Positions 1 through 7,281 of a stretch of 35,363 nt of DNA are shown in pieces. The notes under the pieces are model-generated. The model was not told where the DNA came from, did not search any database, and saw nothing but the letters and a program-made list of their open reading frames with translations. Positions within the stretch are counted from its first letter, which is position 1. Each line of letters opens with the position of its first letter. The DNA is from Caulobacteraceae bacterium (GTDB taxonomy: Bacteria > Pseudomonadota > Alphaproteobacteria > Caulobacterales > Caulobacteraceae): the NCBI GenBank assembly GCA_019748095.1, contig JAIEQA010000119.1, positions 1-35,363 of the forward strand, written 5' to 3'. The translations under genes and the position numbers were made by a program.

Positions 1-153
1 GAGGAGATCAAGGATCTGCTGGAGAAGGGCGCGGCCCCGAACCGCGACGAGAACAACTTCCCCAACGCCGGCCCGTCGGTGTCGGTGCCGGTGACTCCGG
101 TGTCGGAAGGCGTCACCGTGGTGGCTTCGGACCAGCACCCGACGGTTCACTAG
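1..153 (+). CDS. ftsH: C-terminal end of probable FtsH ATP-dependent zinc metalloprotease (partial)
   Basis: Frame 1 is open from the first base to a TAG at 151-153 and gives the last 50 residues of a protein. It begins EEIKDLLEKG and continues with a Pro/Val-rich tail ending QHPTVH. Alphaproteobacterial FtsH ends in the same style: a (G)EEIK-LL segment followed by a variable, Pro-rich tail after the zinc-protease domain. FtsH is a membrane-anchored AAA+ protease that degrades misfolded membrane proteins and short-lived regulators. folP follows 3.4 kb downstream, and ftsH-folP is a widely conserved neighbourhood, which supports the call. No catalytic motif lies inside the window, so the identification rests on a short tail and on context. 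A strong terminator follows. Confidence 0.6.
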   Translation, partial: EEIKDLLEKGAAPNRDENNFPNAGPSVSVPVTPVSEGVTVVASDQHPTVH

Positions 154-160
154 ACCTCAG

Positions 161-197
161 CACCCCGCCACCGGATATCCGGGGCGGGGTGTTTTTT
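161..197 (+). terminator. Rho-independent terminator after ftsH
   Basis: A perfect 9-bp stem (CACCCCGCC at 161-169 with GGCGGGGTG at 183-191) encloses a 13-base loop. That loop is itself largely the palindrome CCGGATATCCGG. Six T's follow at 192-197. It starts 8 bases after the ftsH stop and separates that gene from the hydrolase at 265. Confidence 0.9.
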
Positions 198-264
198 GGT
201 GAACAAGTTTGCAATTCAAACAAGTCTGTGAGAAACGGTCTCCCGACCCGAGGGGAGGACCATC

Positions 265-1305
265 ATGACCACCAGCATCAACCGGCCGGAACGGCTGCAC
301 AGCCTCGATGCCCCGCGCTGGACCGCACTCAAGGCCGGAGTTCTGGCGGTGAGCCTTCTGGCGTCCGGTCTGGCCGGGCCAGTGACGGCCCGGAGTGCGG
401 CGAACGAGAACCCGCCTGAGCAGAGTCCCGCCGGGCCGGGCGGCTATGTCCGTCCCGCTGCGCCGGGTCAGCTGTTTGAGGTAGCCGCAGACCGGCGGCT
501 CCACCTCTTCTGCAAGGGCGAGAACGTCGGCCCTGCGGTGATCTTTGAGGCCGGGCTGTCACAGTTCACCGCCAACTCCACTCTGGCTGCAGCCCAGAAT
601 GCAATCGCCGGCTTCGCGCGGGTCTGCACCTATGACCGCGCGGGGATGGGCTGGAGCGACCCCGCGCCGGAAGGCTGGACCTATCCGGACCGAACGCGGG
701 ATCTCCACGCCCTGCTCCAGACGGCGGAGGTAGAGGGACCCTATGTGCTGGTCGGTCATTCGCTCGGCGGACTTTTGATCCGGGCCTTCGCCAACACCTA
801 TCCCGATCAGGTGGCGGGTCTGGTGCTGGTGGACGCCACCTCGGAACGAAATCTCCCCGAGTTCGAAGCCGCCCGAGACTCGACCGTCTCGCAGATCGAC
901 GCAGCAATTGCTGTTTCGCAGCCGGGCGTTCCCGTCATCGGCATGCCGGCGGGCACATCCGCAGAAGTGCAGATGGCGTTCACGCCGGAGGTCCTGCGAG
1001 GGGTGAAGGCCGAGTTTGAGGCCCTTGCCCTGTTGGATGCCGCAACCCTCCCGCCGGTTGCGCCGGGCGTGCTGGGTGACGTGCCGCTGATCGTCGTCCG
1101 CCGGGGGCGGACGATGTCCCCCCCGAACGCGGCAGACCTGAACCATCAACAGGGTCAGGAGGATCTGGCGGCTCTGTCCTCGAACAGCGTGCTGATCGTC
1201 GCGGAGAACAGCGGTCATGTGATTCCGCTGGATGAGCCACAGGTGGTGGCTGACGCCGTCCGCCGCGTTCTCGCGGCTCTGAATTCCCCCGAACGCCGTC
1301 TGTAA
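265..1305 (+). CDS. Exported alpha/beta hydrolase
   Basis: The 346-residue product has the alpha/beta-hydrolase fold pattern. FEAGLSQ (about 94-100) is an oxyanion-region strand-turn, and GHSLGG (164-169) is the nucleophile elbow with Ser166. SGH near 316-318 (His318) is the likely catalytic His; the acid is not certain (Asp190 or a later residue). An N-terminal hydrophobic stretch (about 24-40) after a basic region, followed by a Pro/Gly-rich linker, looks like a signal peptide or anchor, so it probably acts in the periplasm. The ATG at 265 is preceded by GGGGAGGA. The stop overlaps the ribosome-binding site of the acyltransferase 14 bases downstream, so the two are probably co-transcribed. 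The substrate is unknown (ester, lactone or lipid). Its N-terminus (RLHSLDA) resembles that of the next protein. Confidence 0.88.
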   Translation: MTTSINRPERLHSLDAPRWTALKAGVLAVSLLASGLAGPVTARSAANENPPEQSPAGPGGYVRPAAPGQLFEVAADRRLHLFCKGENVGPAVIFEAGLSQFTANSTLAAAQNAIAGFARVCTYDRAGMGWSDPAPEGWTYPDRTRDLHALLQTAEVEGPYVLVGHSLGGLLIRAFANTYPDQVAGLVLVDATSERNLPEFEAARDSTVSQIDAAIAVSQPGVPVIGMPAGTSAEVQMAFTPEVLRGVKAEFEALALLDAATLPPVAPGVLGDVPLIVVRRGRTMSPPNAADLNHQQGQEDLAALSSNSVLIVAENSGHVIPLDEPQVVADAVRRVLAALNSPERRL

Positions 1306-1319
1306 AGGAGAACGGTTCG

Positions 1320-2537
1320 ATGACTCATTCCGAAATCTATGCACCCGACCGACTGCATGGACTGGACGCGCTACGGGCCGGTGCCCTGTTGCTGGGCGTC
1401 GTCCTGCACGCCAGCCTGGCCTTTCTTCCGCAGCAGATCTGGATCGTCGCCGACGACAGTACGTCCATCGGCGCGGCCTGGCTGTTCTTCGCCATTCATC
1501 TGTTCCGGATGACGGCCTTTTTCCTGATCGCCGGCCTGTTCGCCCACATGATGCTGGCCCGGAAGGGCTGGCTGGCGTTCGCCAGGGATCGCGCCACGCG
1601 GATCACGGGCCCGCTGGCGGCCTTCTGGTCTCCGGTCATGGTCGGGATCGTCGGGGCCCTGATCTGGACGTCGTACAAGAACTGTCTGGTCGTCCCGGGC
1701 GCGCCCGCCCCGCCGCCGCCCACCTATGACTGGACCAATTTCCCCCTGACCCACCTGTGGTTCCTGTATGTGCTGACGCTGTTCTATGCGGCGGTCCTGA
1801 TCCTGCGGGCCCCATTTGCCCTGCTGGACAGGGGCGGCGGCTGGGGTCGGGTCGTCGACAGGGTGACCGGCGTCCTGATCGGCCCTTGGACACCTGTGAT
1901 TCTGGCCGTGCCGCTGGCTCTGGCGATGTGGCTGGACCCGAAATGGATCGCCTTCTTCTCGGTCCCCACGCCCGACGCGGGTCTGGTCCCGAACACGACG
2001 GCGCTGGTCGGGTTCGGCCTGGCGTTCGGTGTCGGTTTCCTGATCGACCGCCGCCGCGACCTGCTGGACCGGATCGCCGCCTGGTCGCCGCTGACGCTGG
2101 CGGTCGCGGTAGGGACGGGCATCGCCAGCTATTACCTCGCCGGCGGACCGGTGATCGCGCCCATGGGCGAGCCGACGGCGGACAAGGCCGTCGCGGCCTG
2201 GGTCACGGCGCTGGCGGTCTATTCGTCGGCCTTCGCGGCCATGGGGCTGTGCCTGCGGTTCCTGTCGGGCCACAGCGTGATCCGGCGTTATCTCGCCGAC
2301 GCCTCCTACTGGGTCTACATCCTGCACCTGCCGCTGGTGATGCTGGCCCAGGTCTGGGTGCAGGACTGGGCCGGGCCCTGGTGGCTGAAGCTGGGCGGGG
2401 TGTCGCTGGGCGTCTTCGCGGTCTGCCTGATCACCTATGAACTGCTGATCCGGCACACCTTCATGGGGACATGGCTGAATGGGCGGCGTGTGCCGTGGCG
2501 CAAGTCCGGGCCGGTCGCGGCCGTTGCGGCCGAATAG
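1320..2537 (+). CDS. Acyltransferase-3 family membrane protein (OpgC/MdoC-like)
   Basis: The 405-residue product is a polytopic membrane protein with about ten hydrophobic helices. The N-terminus, RLHGLDALRAGALLLGVVLH followed by ASLAF (11-35), is the signature first helix of acyltransferase-3 proteins, with the conserved His at residue 30. FRMTAFFLIAGLFAH (62-76) and FARDRATRI (87-95) are also typical. Such enzymes move acyl groups (acetyl, succinyl) across the inner membrane onto glucans, O-antigen, peptidoglycan or small molecules. The closest style is the glucan-modifying MdoC/OpgC branch, but the acceptor cannot be read from the sequence. The ATG at 1320 has AAAGGAG upstream, which overlaps the stop of the hydrolase gene. 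The two genes probably form one operon, perhaps a transferase and an esterase acting on the same envelope substrate (inference). Confidence 0.88.
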   Translation: MTHSEIYAPDRLHGLDALRAGALLLGVVLHASLAFLPQQIWIVADDSTSIGAAWLFFAIHLFRMTAFFLIAGLFAHMMLARKGWLAFARDRATRITGPLAAFWSPVMVGIVGALIWTSYKNCLVVPGAPAPPPPTYDWTNFPLTHLWFLYVLTLFYAAVLILRAPFALLDRGGGWGRVVDRVTGVLIGPWTPVILAVPLALAMWLDPKWIAFFSVPTPDAGLVPNTTALVGFGLAFGVGFLIDRRRDLLDRIAAWSPLTLAVAVGTGIASYYLAGGPVIAPMGEPTADKAVAAWVTALAVYSSAFAAMGLCLRFLSGHSVIRRYLADASYWVYILHLPLVMLAQVWVQDWAGPWWLKLGGVSLGVFAVCLITYELLIRHTFMGTWLNGRRVPWRKSGPVAAVAAE

Positions 2538-2598
2538 CTTGCCAAGACCGACCGGCTCGTCCACCCCGGGCGGGCCGGTCGCAGTTGAGAATCACCCC

Positions 2599-3240
2599 AT
2601 GCCTGCCAGCTCCACGAAGCCGTCCGCTGAAGCCGATCTCGCCTTCCTGCGCTCGATCGTCGAGGGCGGCGGCAAGCCATCGATTACCCTGGCCACCTGC
2701 TACCTGGCGGGCGGCTTGCTGTACGGGTTTCAGTGCCTGTTCCACATCGGCCAGATGTTCGGCGTCATCCGCTGGCCGGAAATGGTCAATCTGGCCTTTG
2801 TCATCGGGGTCACTGTGGCGGTATGCGGTTTCATCGCCTGGGCTGCGATCCGCGACATGCGCGAGAGCGGAGGCGGCAACCACGGGCCGCTGGCGACGCG
2901 GACGCTGAACGCGGCCTTCTCCAGCGCTGGCATGGTCAACCTGGCCATGATCATCATCTTCGGCGTCGGGGCGTGGCGGGATGGCGATTTCGCTCTCTGG
3001 CTCTACTATCCGGCGGTGGTGTTCGGGCTGCAGGCGGCGGCCTGGCTGGTCGCCTGGGGGCTCAAGAAGAAGCTCTGGATGCTGGCGACGTCGGCGGGCG
3101 GCTGGCTGACTGCTGTGGCCCTAGGTCTGCTGGTGCGCCAGCCGGACGACTACCTTTATGTCTGCACGGCCGCCCTGTTCCTGCTGTTCGCCCTGCCGGG
3201 CTGGATCATGCTGCGCGAAGCCCGGGCCAAGGCCGCCTGA
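2599..3240 (+). CDS. Six-helix integral membrane protein, function unknown
   Basis: The 213-residue product has about six hydrophobic helices (roughly 30-52, 62-85, 108-126, 133-155, 160-178 and 183-203) and a short hydrophilic N-terminus. I chose the ATG at 2599 (MPASS...). The frame is open 40 codons further upstream, but that stretch overlaps the acyltransferase gene and has the Arg/Pro/Gly composition of a shadow reading. I see no enzyme or transporter motif. The stop lies two bases before the ATG of a small winged-helix regulator. A membrane protein paired with a winged-helix regulator of this kind is a recurring arrangement, and the regulator may control this gene (inference). Confidence 0.8.
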   Translation: MPASSTKPSAEADLAFLRSIVEGGGKPSITLATCYLAGGLLYGFQCLFHIGQMFGVIRWPEMVNLAFVIGVTVAVCGFIAWAAIRDMRESGGGNHGPLATRTLNAAFSSAGMVNLAMIIIFGVGAWRDGDFALWLYYPAVVFGLQAAAWLVAWGLKKKLWMLATSAGGWLTAVALGLLVRQPDDYLYVCTAALFLLFALPGWIMLREARAKAA

Positions 3241-3242
3241 CT

Positions 3243-3545
3243 ATGGGGCTGGGCGATCTCGGCAGGATCGACGAGGTCATCCACGGCCGCATGCGGCTGG
3301 GCATCATGGTCTATCTGGCTGATGTCGAGGCCGCAGACTTCACCGAGCTGAAGACCGTGCTGGAGGCGACCCAGGGCAATCTCTCGGTGCATTTGAAGAA
3401 GCTGGAGGAGGCGGGCTATGTCAGCATCGACAAGAGCTTCAAGGACAACAAGCCCCTGACCCGGATCGCGATCACGCCCGACGGCCGTGCGGCCTTCGCC
3501 GCCTACCTCGAAGCGCTCGGCCGTCTGATCGGCAGCCGGACGTGA
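3243..3545 (+). CDS. Small winged-helix transcriptional regulator (HTH_34-like)
   Basis: The 100-residue product fits the stand-alone winged-helix family that resembles half of a MarR protein. Helix 1 is around IHGRMRLGIMVYL (13-25), followed by the helix-turn-helix DFTELKTVLEATQGNLSVHL (32-51), then KKLEEAGYVSIDKSF and a wing ending in TRIAITPDGRAAF. No ligand-binding domain is present. The ATG at 3243 is two bases after the stop of the membrane protein gene, and its own stop overlaps the GTG of folP by four bases (GTGA). It is therefore translationally coupled on both sides. Such regulators usually act as dimers on the promoter of their own operon, but the target here is unknown. Confidence 0.85.
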   Translation: MGLGDLGRIDEVIHGRMRLGIMVYLADVEAADFTELKTVLEATQGNLSVHLKKLEEAGYVSIDKSFKDNKPLTRIAITPDGRAAFAAYLEALGRLIGSRT

Positions 3546-4408
3546 CCACGCGGCCCCGCGTCATGGGGATCGTCAATGTCACGCCCGACAGCTTCTCCGA
3601 CGGCGGTCTGCACGCCACCGTCGAGGACGGGCTGGCCCAGGCCATGCGGCTGATCGGGGACGGGGCGGACATCCTCGACATCGGCGGGGAATCGACCCGG
3701 CCGGGTGCCGAGCCCGTCCCCGCGGATGAGGAGATCGCGCGGACCGTCCCGGTGATCGCGGCCGTGCATGCCCGCTGGCACGGCCCCATCAGTATCGACA
3801 CGATGAAGCCCGAGGTCGCGCGGGCGGCGGTTACGGCCGGCGCAACGGTCTGGAACGATGTGACCGCCCTGACCTTCACGCCCGACGGGCCGGACGTCGC
3901 GGCCGCACTGGGGTGCGAGGTGATCCTGATGCATATGCAGGGCGAGCCGCGCAGCATGCAGGTCGAGCCGCGATATGGCGATGTGCTGGCCGAGGTCGGG
4001 GACTATCTGCTGGCGCGGGCAGAGGCGGCGATGGCGGCGGGTGTGGCGAGGGGCCGGATCACGCTGGATCCCGGCATCGGCTTCGGCAAGACCATGGAGC
4101 ACAATCTGGCCCTGATCGCGGGGCTGGAGCGTCTGGCGGGACTGGGCTTTCCCGTCCTGCTGGGAGCCAGCCGCAAGCGGATGATCCGCAACATCGATCC
4201 CTCGGCGACCGAGGCGGGCGACCGTCTGGGCGGGTCCATCGCCCTGGCGCTGGAGGGTGCGCGGCGCGGGGCGGCGATCGTGCGGGTCCATGACGTGCGC
4301 GAGACCGTTCAGGCGCTCGCGGTCCAGGCGGCGATTATTTCCGCCGACCAAACCGATCAGAATTCAGCCAACAAGATCGCCAGACCGACCAACCTGACCA
4401 ACGGCTGA
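3542..4408 (+). CDS. folP: Dihydropteroate synthase
   Basis: This enzyme condenses 6-hydroxymethyl-7,8-dihydropterin pyrophosphate with p-aminobenzoate to form dihydropteroate in folate synthesis, and is the sulfonamide target. The 288 residues carry the family landmarks in order: MGIVNVTPDSFSDGG near the N-terminus, DIGGESTRPGA, SIDTMKP, WNDVTAL, LMHMQG, LDPGIGFGK, LLGASRKR and a final RVHDV. The GTG at 3542 overlaps the stop of the winged-helix gene; an in-frame ATG at 3563 would remove the first seven residues. The last 20 or so residues are a polar Asn/Thr-rich tail beyond the TIM-barrel fold. thiD follows after 78 bases. Confidence 0.96.
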   Translation: MTTRPRVMGIVNVTPDSFSDGGLHATVEDGLAQAMRLIGDGADILDIGGESTRPGAEPVPADEEIARTVPVIAAVHARWHGPISIDTMKPEVARAAVTAGATVWNDVTALTFTPDGPDVAAALGCEVILMHMQGEPRSMQVEPRYGDVLAEVGDYLLARAEAAMAAGVARGRITLDPGIGFGKTMEHNLALIAGLERLAGLGFPVLLGASRKRMIRNIDPSATEAGDRLGGSIALALEGARRGAAIVRVHDVRETVQALAVQAAIISADQTDQNSANKIARPTNLTNG

Positions 4409-4486
4409 AGACGGTCAGTCTCGCCGGTAGCGGGTAGGGCAAAAGAGACGGCTTGCCGATCGCGCCGCGGCGCCGCATCCAGCGGC

Positions 4487-5317
4487 ATGACATCGACCGA
4501 GACCCAAGCGCGTGGGCGCGTCCTGATCATCGCCGGCTCGGATTCCGGCGGCGGGGCGGGGATCCAGGGCGACATCAAGGCCGTGACCGCCATGGGGGGC
4601 TTTGCCGCCACGGCCATCACCGCGATCACGGTGCAGAACACCCTGGGCGTCCACGGTGTGCACCCGCTGCCGCTGGACCTGATCGAGGCCCAGGCGCGCG
4701 CGGTGCTGGACGACATCGGGGCCGATGCGATCAAGACCGGCATGCTGGGGTCGGTCGAGGTGGTCGAGCGGGTCGCCGCCATCCTCGACACGACCGACGC
4801 ACCCGCCTTGGTGGATCCGGTCATGGTGGCCAAGGGGGGCGCGGCCCTGCTGGACGCGGATGCGGTACAGGCGGTGCGGTCGCTGATGATCCCGCGCGCG
4901 GCCCTGCTGACTCCCAATGCGCCGGAGGCCGAAGCCCTGACCGGTCTGACGGTCACGGACCTCGACGGCCAGCGTCGTGCGGGGGAGGCGCTGCTGGCGC
5001 TGGGGGCCCGGGCGGTGCTGATGAAAGGGGGGCATGTGCCCGGCGAGACGGTGATCGACCTGCTGGTTACGCCCTCGGGCGAGACCCTGCTGGAGGGACC
5101 GCGGATCGAGACGACCAGCACCCACGGGACCGGCTGCACCCTGGCCAGCGCGATCACGGCCGGGCTGGCGCTGGGTCAGCCGCTGGAGGTCGCCGTGGCG
5201 CAGGGCTGGGCCTATGTGTCCGAGGCCATCCGGCGCGCGCCCGGCCTTGGCGGGGGGCACGGACCGTTGGATCACGGCTGGCCCCTGCGGGATGCACGGG
5301 ACCGTGGCGGACGATGA
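4487..5317 (+). CDS. thiD: Hydroxymethylpyrimidine/phosphomethylpyrimidine kinase
   Basis: This enzyme phosphorylates HMP and then HMP-phosphate to give HMP pyrophosphate for thiamine synthesis. The 276-residue protein has the ribokinase-fold signatures: IAGSDSGGGAGIQGDIKA (15-32), the KTGMLGS segment, NAPEAEAL, LMKGGH, and THGTGCTLASAI with the catalytic-region Cys at about 217. Start at the ATG 4487; no strong ribosome-binding site is visible. The stop overlaps the ATG of the nucleotidyltransferase-like gene by four bases (ATGA at 5314). No other thiamine gene is nearby, so this is an isolated pathway gene placed in a mixed operon. Confidence 0.95.
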   Translation: MTSTETQARGRVLIIAGSDSGGGAGIQGDIKAVTAMGGFAATAITAITVQNTLGVHGVHPLPLDLIEAQARAVLDDIGADAIKTGMLGSVEVVERVAAILDTTDAPALVDPVMVAKGGAALLDADAVQAVRSLMIPRAALLTPNAPEAEALTGLTVTDLDGQRRAGEALLALGARAVLMKGGHVPGETVIDLLVTPSGETLLEGPRIETTSTHGTGCTLASAITAGLALGQPLEVAVAQGWAYVSEAIRRAPGLGGGHGPLDHGWPLRDARDRGGR

Positions 5318-5895
5318 GCGATCTGGAGACCCGACTGGTCGGGATCGTCCGCGCCGACGCCGGGCTGATGCATGTGCTGACGACGGTGCGGGGTCTGGAC
5401 CTGCCGGATTGGCGGATCTTCTCGGGCGCGGTCTATCAGTCGGCGTGGAATGCCCTGACGGGGCGGCCGCCGGGCTATGGCCGCAAGGATTTTGACCTCG
5501 GCTATTTCGACCCGGACACCTCCTGGGATGCCGAGGACATCGTCATCAAACGCGTCGCCGCCGCTTTTGACGAGCCGTTTGCCAGCACGGTTGAGGTCCG
5601 CAACCAGGCCCGGGTGCCGCTGTGGTTTCCGACCCATTTCGGTGAGCCCTATGATCCGATCGCTTGCACCGACGAAGCGCTGGGGCGCTTCGTGGCTCCG
5701 GCCTTTGCCGTCGGTGTCCGGCTGGAGCCCGACGACACGATCAGCATCGCCGCGCCGCTGGGACTGGAGGACATGTTCGACCTTGTCCTGAGGCCCAATC
5801 CCAACCGGGCTGTGGCGAAAGACTGGGCGCGGGTGACCGAGCGGGCGCTGGCGCGCTGGCCGGAGCTGACCGTGGTCCATCCGGAGACAGTATGA
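5314..5895 (+). CDS. Nucleotidyltransferase-like family protein (NTP_transf_6 type)
   Basis: The 193-residue product begins [12 protein letters not shown]. It contains [16 protein letters not shown] followed by [13 protein letters not shown], a conserved Gly/Asp segment of a family annotated as putative nucleotidyltransferases because of fold similarity. The closely spaced acidic residues ([16 protein letters not shown]) could bind a metal. The later [16 protein letters not shown] segment with [12 protein letters not shown] is also typical. The biochemical role is not established. The ATG at 5314 overlaps the thiD stop, and the stop overlaps the PhzF gene start, so all three are translationally coupled. 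I rejected an open extension upstream to 4453 because it lies inside thiD. Confidence 0.85.
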   Translation: MSDLETRLVGIVRADAGLMHVLTTVRGLDLPDWRIFSGAVYQSAWNALTGRPPGYGRKDFDLGYFDPDTSWDAEDIVIKRVAAAFDEPFASTVEVRNQARVPLWFPTHFGEPYDPIACTDEALGRFVAPAFAVGVRLEPDDTISIAAPLGLEDMFDLVLRPNPNRAVAKDWARVTERALARWPELTVVHPETV

Positions 5896-6701
5896 TGCGC
5901 CAGTGGACCATCGACGCCTTTGCCGACCGCCCGTTCATGGGCAATCCGGCCGCCGTGGTGGAGCCGTTCGCGGTCTGGCCGGCCGACGACTGGATGCAGG
6001 CGCTGGCGGCAGAGAACAATCTGTCGGAGACGGCCTTCCTGCTCCGGTCGGCCGATCCGGCCCGCTTCGATCTGCGCTGGTTCACCCCGACGACGGAGGT
6101 GCCCCTGTGCGGCCACGCCACGCTCGCCTCGGCCCATATGCTGTGGGCGGAACTGGGTCTTGAGGTCGATGCGCTGGTCTTTGACACCTTGTCCGGCCCT
6201 CTGAGCGTGCGCAGGCTTGATCGGGGCTATGAGCTGGACTTTCCGATCGATCCCCTGACGCGGATCGGGACGCCGCCCGGTCTGGCCGAGGCCCTGGGTG
6301 CCGAACCGCTGGAGGTCTGGGCCAGCCGGTATCTGATCGCCGTGATGGCAGACGGTGCGACCGTGCGGGCGCTCCGGCCGGACGTCGGTGCCCTGCTGGC
6401 CTTCGGGGAGGGGGCGATGGAGCAGGGTCAGGTGATTGTGGCGGCGCTGGACCCCGGCGAGGACCAGGATGTCGTGGACCGGTTCTTCGGGCCCGGTTGT
6501 GGCATCGACGAGGATCCGGCCACGGGGTCGACCCGGGGTGGGCTCGCCCCCCTGTTCGCCGACAAACTCGGCCGCCCGATCGTACGCTTCCTGCAGGCCT
6601 TCCCCGGCCGGGGTGCGCGGTTCGAGACCGTCCTAGCCGGTGAGCGCGTGCTCATCCGGGGCGAGGCCGTCACAATCATGGACGGGCACCTCAGGCTCTG
6701 A
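5892..6701 (+). CDS. PhzF-family isomerase/epimerase-like protein
   Basis: The 269-residue product matches the two-lobed diaminopimelate-epimerase-like fold of PhzF proteins. The N-terminal lobe has [24 protein letters not shown] with the conserved catalytic-type Glu (about 46), and [11 protein letters not shown] (72-82). The C-terminal lobe has DEDPATGS near residue 215. Family members isomerise small metabolites, but most have no known substrate. The residues after TGS read TRGGLAP rather than the usual AH-(C/G)-LAP, a local departure from the family signature. The start at 5892 overlaps the stop of the preceding gene (ATGA); the ATG at 5895 is equally possible. It ends the folP-thiD group; no plus-strand terminator with a T-run is visible. 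Confidence 0.9.
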   Translation: MMRQWTIDAFADRPFMGNPAAVVEPFAVWPADDWMQALAAENNLSETAFLLRSADPARFDLRWFTPTTEVPLCGHATLASAHMLWAELGLEVDALVFDTLSGPLSVRRLDRGYELDFPIDPLTRIGTPPGLAEALGAEPLEVWASRYLIAVMADGATVRALRPDVGALLAFGEGAMEQGQVIVAALDPGEDQDVVDRFFGPGCGIDEDPATGSTRGGLAPLFADKLGRPIVRFLQAFPGRGARFETVLAGERVLIRGEAVTIMDGHLRL

Positions 6702-6710
6702 GGGGACATG

Positions 6711-6742
6711 AAAAGGGGGCGCGACCCTCGCGGATCGCGCCC
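6711..6742 (-). terminator. Rho-independent terminator facing the minus strand
   Basis: Read on the minus strand, a perfect 8-bp stem (GGGCGCGA ... TCGCGCCC, plus-strand 6717-6724 and 6735-6742, 10-base loop) is followed by CC and TTTT (6711-6714 complement). On the plus strand the same hairpin has A's before it and no T's after it. It is therefore oriented to stop a transcript coming from the right, yet no minus-strand gene is evident there. It may also slow plus-strand readthrough from the PhzF gene. Confidence 0.55.
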
Positions 6743-6938
6743 ACCTCCCTGCGGACGGCCGGTGTTGGAGCTGTGTCAGTGGCCGCCCGAAGCTCGGGAC
6801 TCGGCGCCGCCGGTCTGGCGTCGGTGGGCCCAAAGAGCAGATGGCCCATGAGGCGATCCTGAACGGCCCGGGTCAGGTCCGGTTCATCCGGTGGGAGAGA
6901 CCCGTTTCCCCCCGAAGTGAAACCTCTCTAAGCTGCGT

Positions 6939-6955
6939 GTTCAGCCCGCGTTCAG
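6939..6955 (+). promoter_or_regulatory. PhoP/OmpR-type direct repeat upstream of the PepSY gene
   Basis: GTTCAG at 6939-6944 and GTTCAG at 6950-6955 form an exact 6-base direct repeat with an 11-base period (one helical turn). This is the spacing at which dimers of OmpR/PhoP-class regulators bind. It lies 24 bases before the ATG at 6980 of an operon that encodes such a regulator, so it is a plausible autoregulatory operator. Binding itself is inference. Confidence 0.55.
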
Positions 6956-6979
6956 AGCGGCTGGCCCAGAACACGTCTC

Positions 6980-7264
6980 ATGACCCGCCTGTCTGCTCTT
7001 TTCCTGTCCTTCCTGATCGCCGCAGTGCCCCTGACGGGTGCGGTGGCGCAGGACCGTGGTGCGCGGGACGATGAGCGCGAACGCCCTTCCGCCAGCCGTG
7101 AGCCCCGCCGCATCAGCGAGGCCGAGGCCCAGGGCATCGCCCGGTCACGGGCGGGAGGCGCGCGGTTCGTCGGATCTCTGGGCATGCGCGGTAACAGCTA
7201 TGTCTTCCGCTTCGAGCGGGATGGACGGATCATTGATATCGCCGTCGACTCGCGCGGCGGCTGA
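6980..7264 (+). CDS. Small periplasmic PepSY-like protein
   Basis: The 94-residue product has a clear signal peptide (Thr-Arg start, hydrophobic core 5-20, cleavage after about AVAQ at 24), then a charged linker. A short domain follows: RRISEAEAQGIARSRAGGARFVG and SYVFRFERDGRIIDIAVD. The helix-then-two-strands pattern, in which the strands read out a residue-by-residue polypeptide, resembles PepSY domains, which often accompany PhoPQ-type systems. It is the first gene of an apparent operon with the response regulator 17 bases downstream. It may sense or modulate the kinase in the periplasm (inference). The GTTCAG direct repeat sits just upstream. Confidence 0.82.
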   Translation: MTRLSALFLSFLIAAVPLTGAVAQDRGARDDERERPSASREPRRISEAEAQGIARSRAGGARFVGSLGMRGNSYVFRFERDGRIIDIAVDSRGG

Positions 7265-7281
7265 GCGGACAGAAACACACC

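Noticed and set aside
1371..2564. A 397-codon minus-strand frame opposite the acyltransferase gene
   Set aside because: It is the shadow of a membrane-protein gene; the translation is Gln/Arg/Asp-rich without recognisable domains.
2479..2598. An upstream extension of the six-helix membrane protein
   Set aside because: It overlaps the end of the acyltransferase gene and has Arg/Pro/Gly-rich shadow composition. The ATG at 2599 gives a normal N-terminus.
6780..6833. A small minus-strand protein gene in the 6702-6979 intergenic region
   Set aside because: The readings there run through the terminator hairpin or overlap the PhzF gene and have shadow-like composition. A non-coding transcript fits better.
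6850..6905. A resemblance of GGTCAGGTCCGG to the SRP (4.5S) RNA core
   Set aside because: The diagnostic GGAAGGAAGCAGC-type continuation is missing, and no SRP-like helix forms around it.
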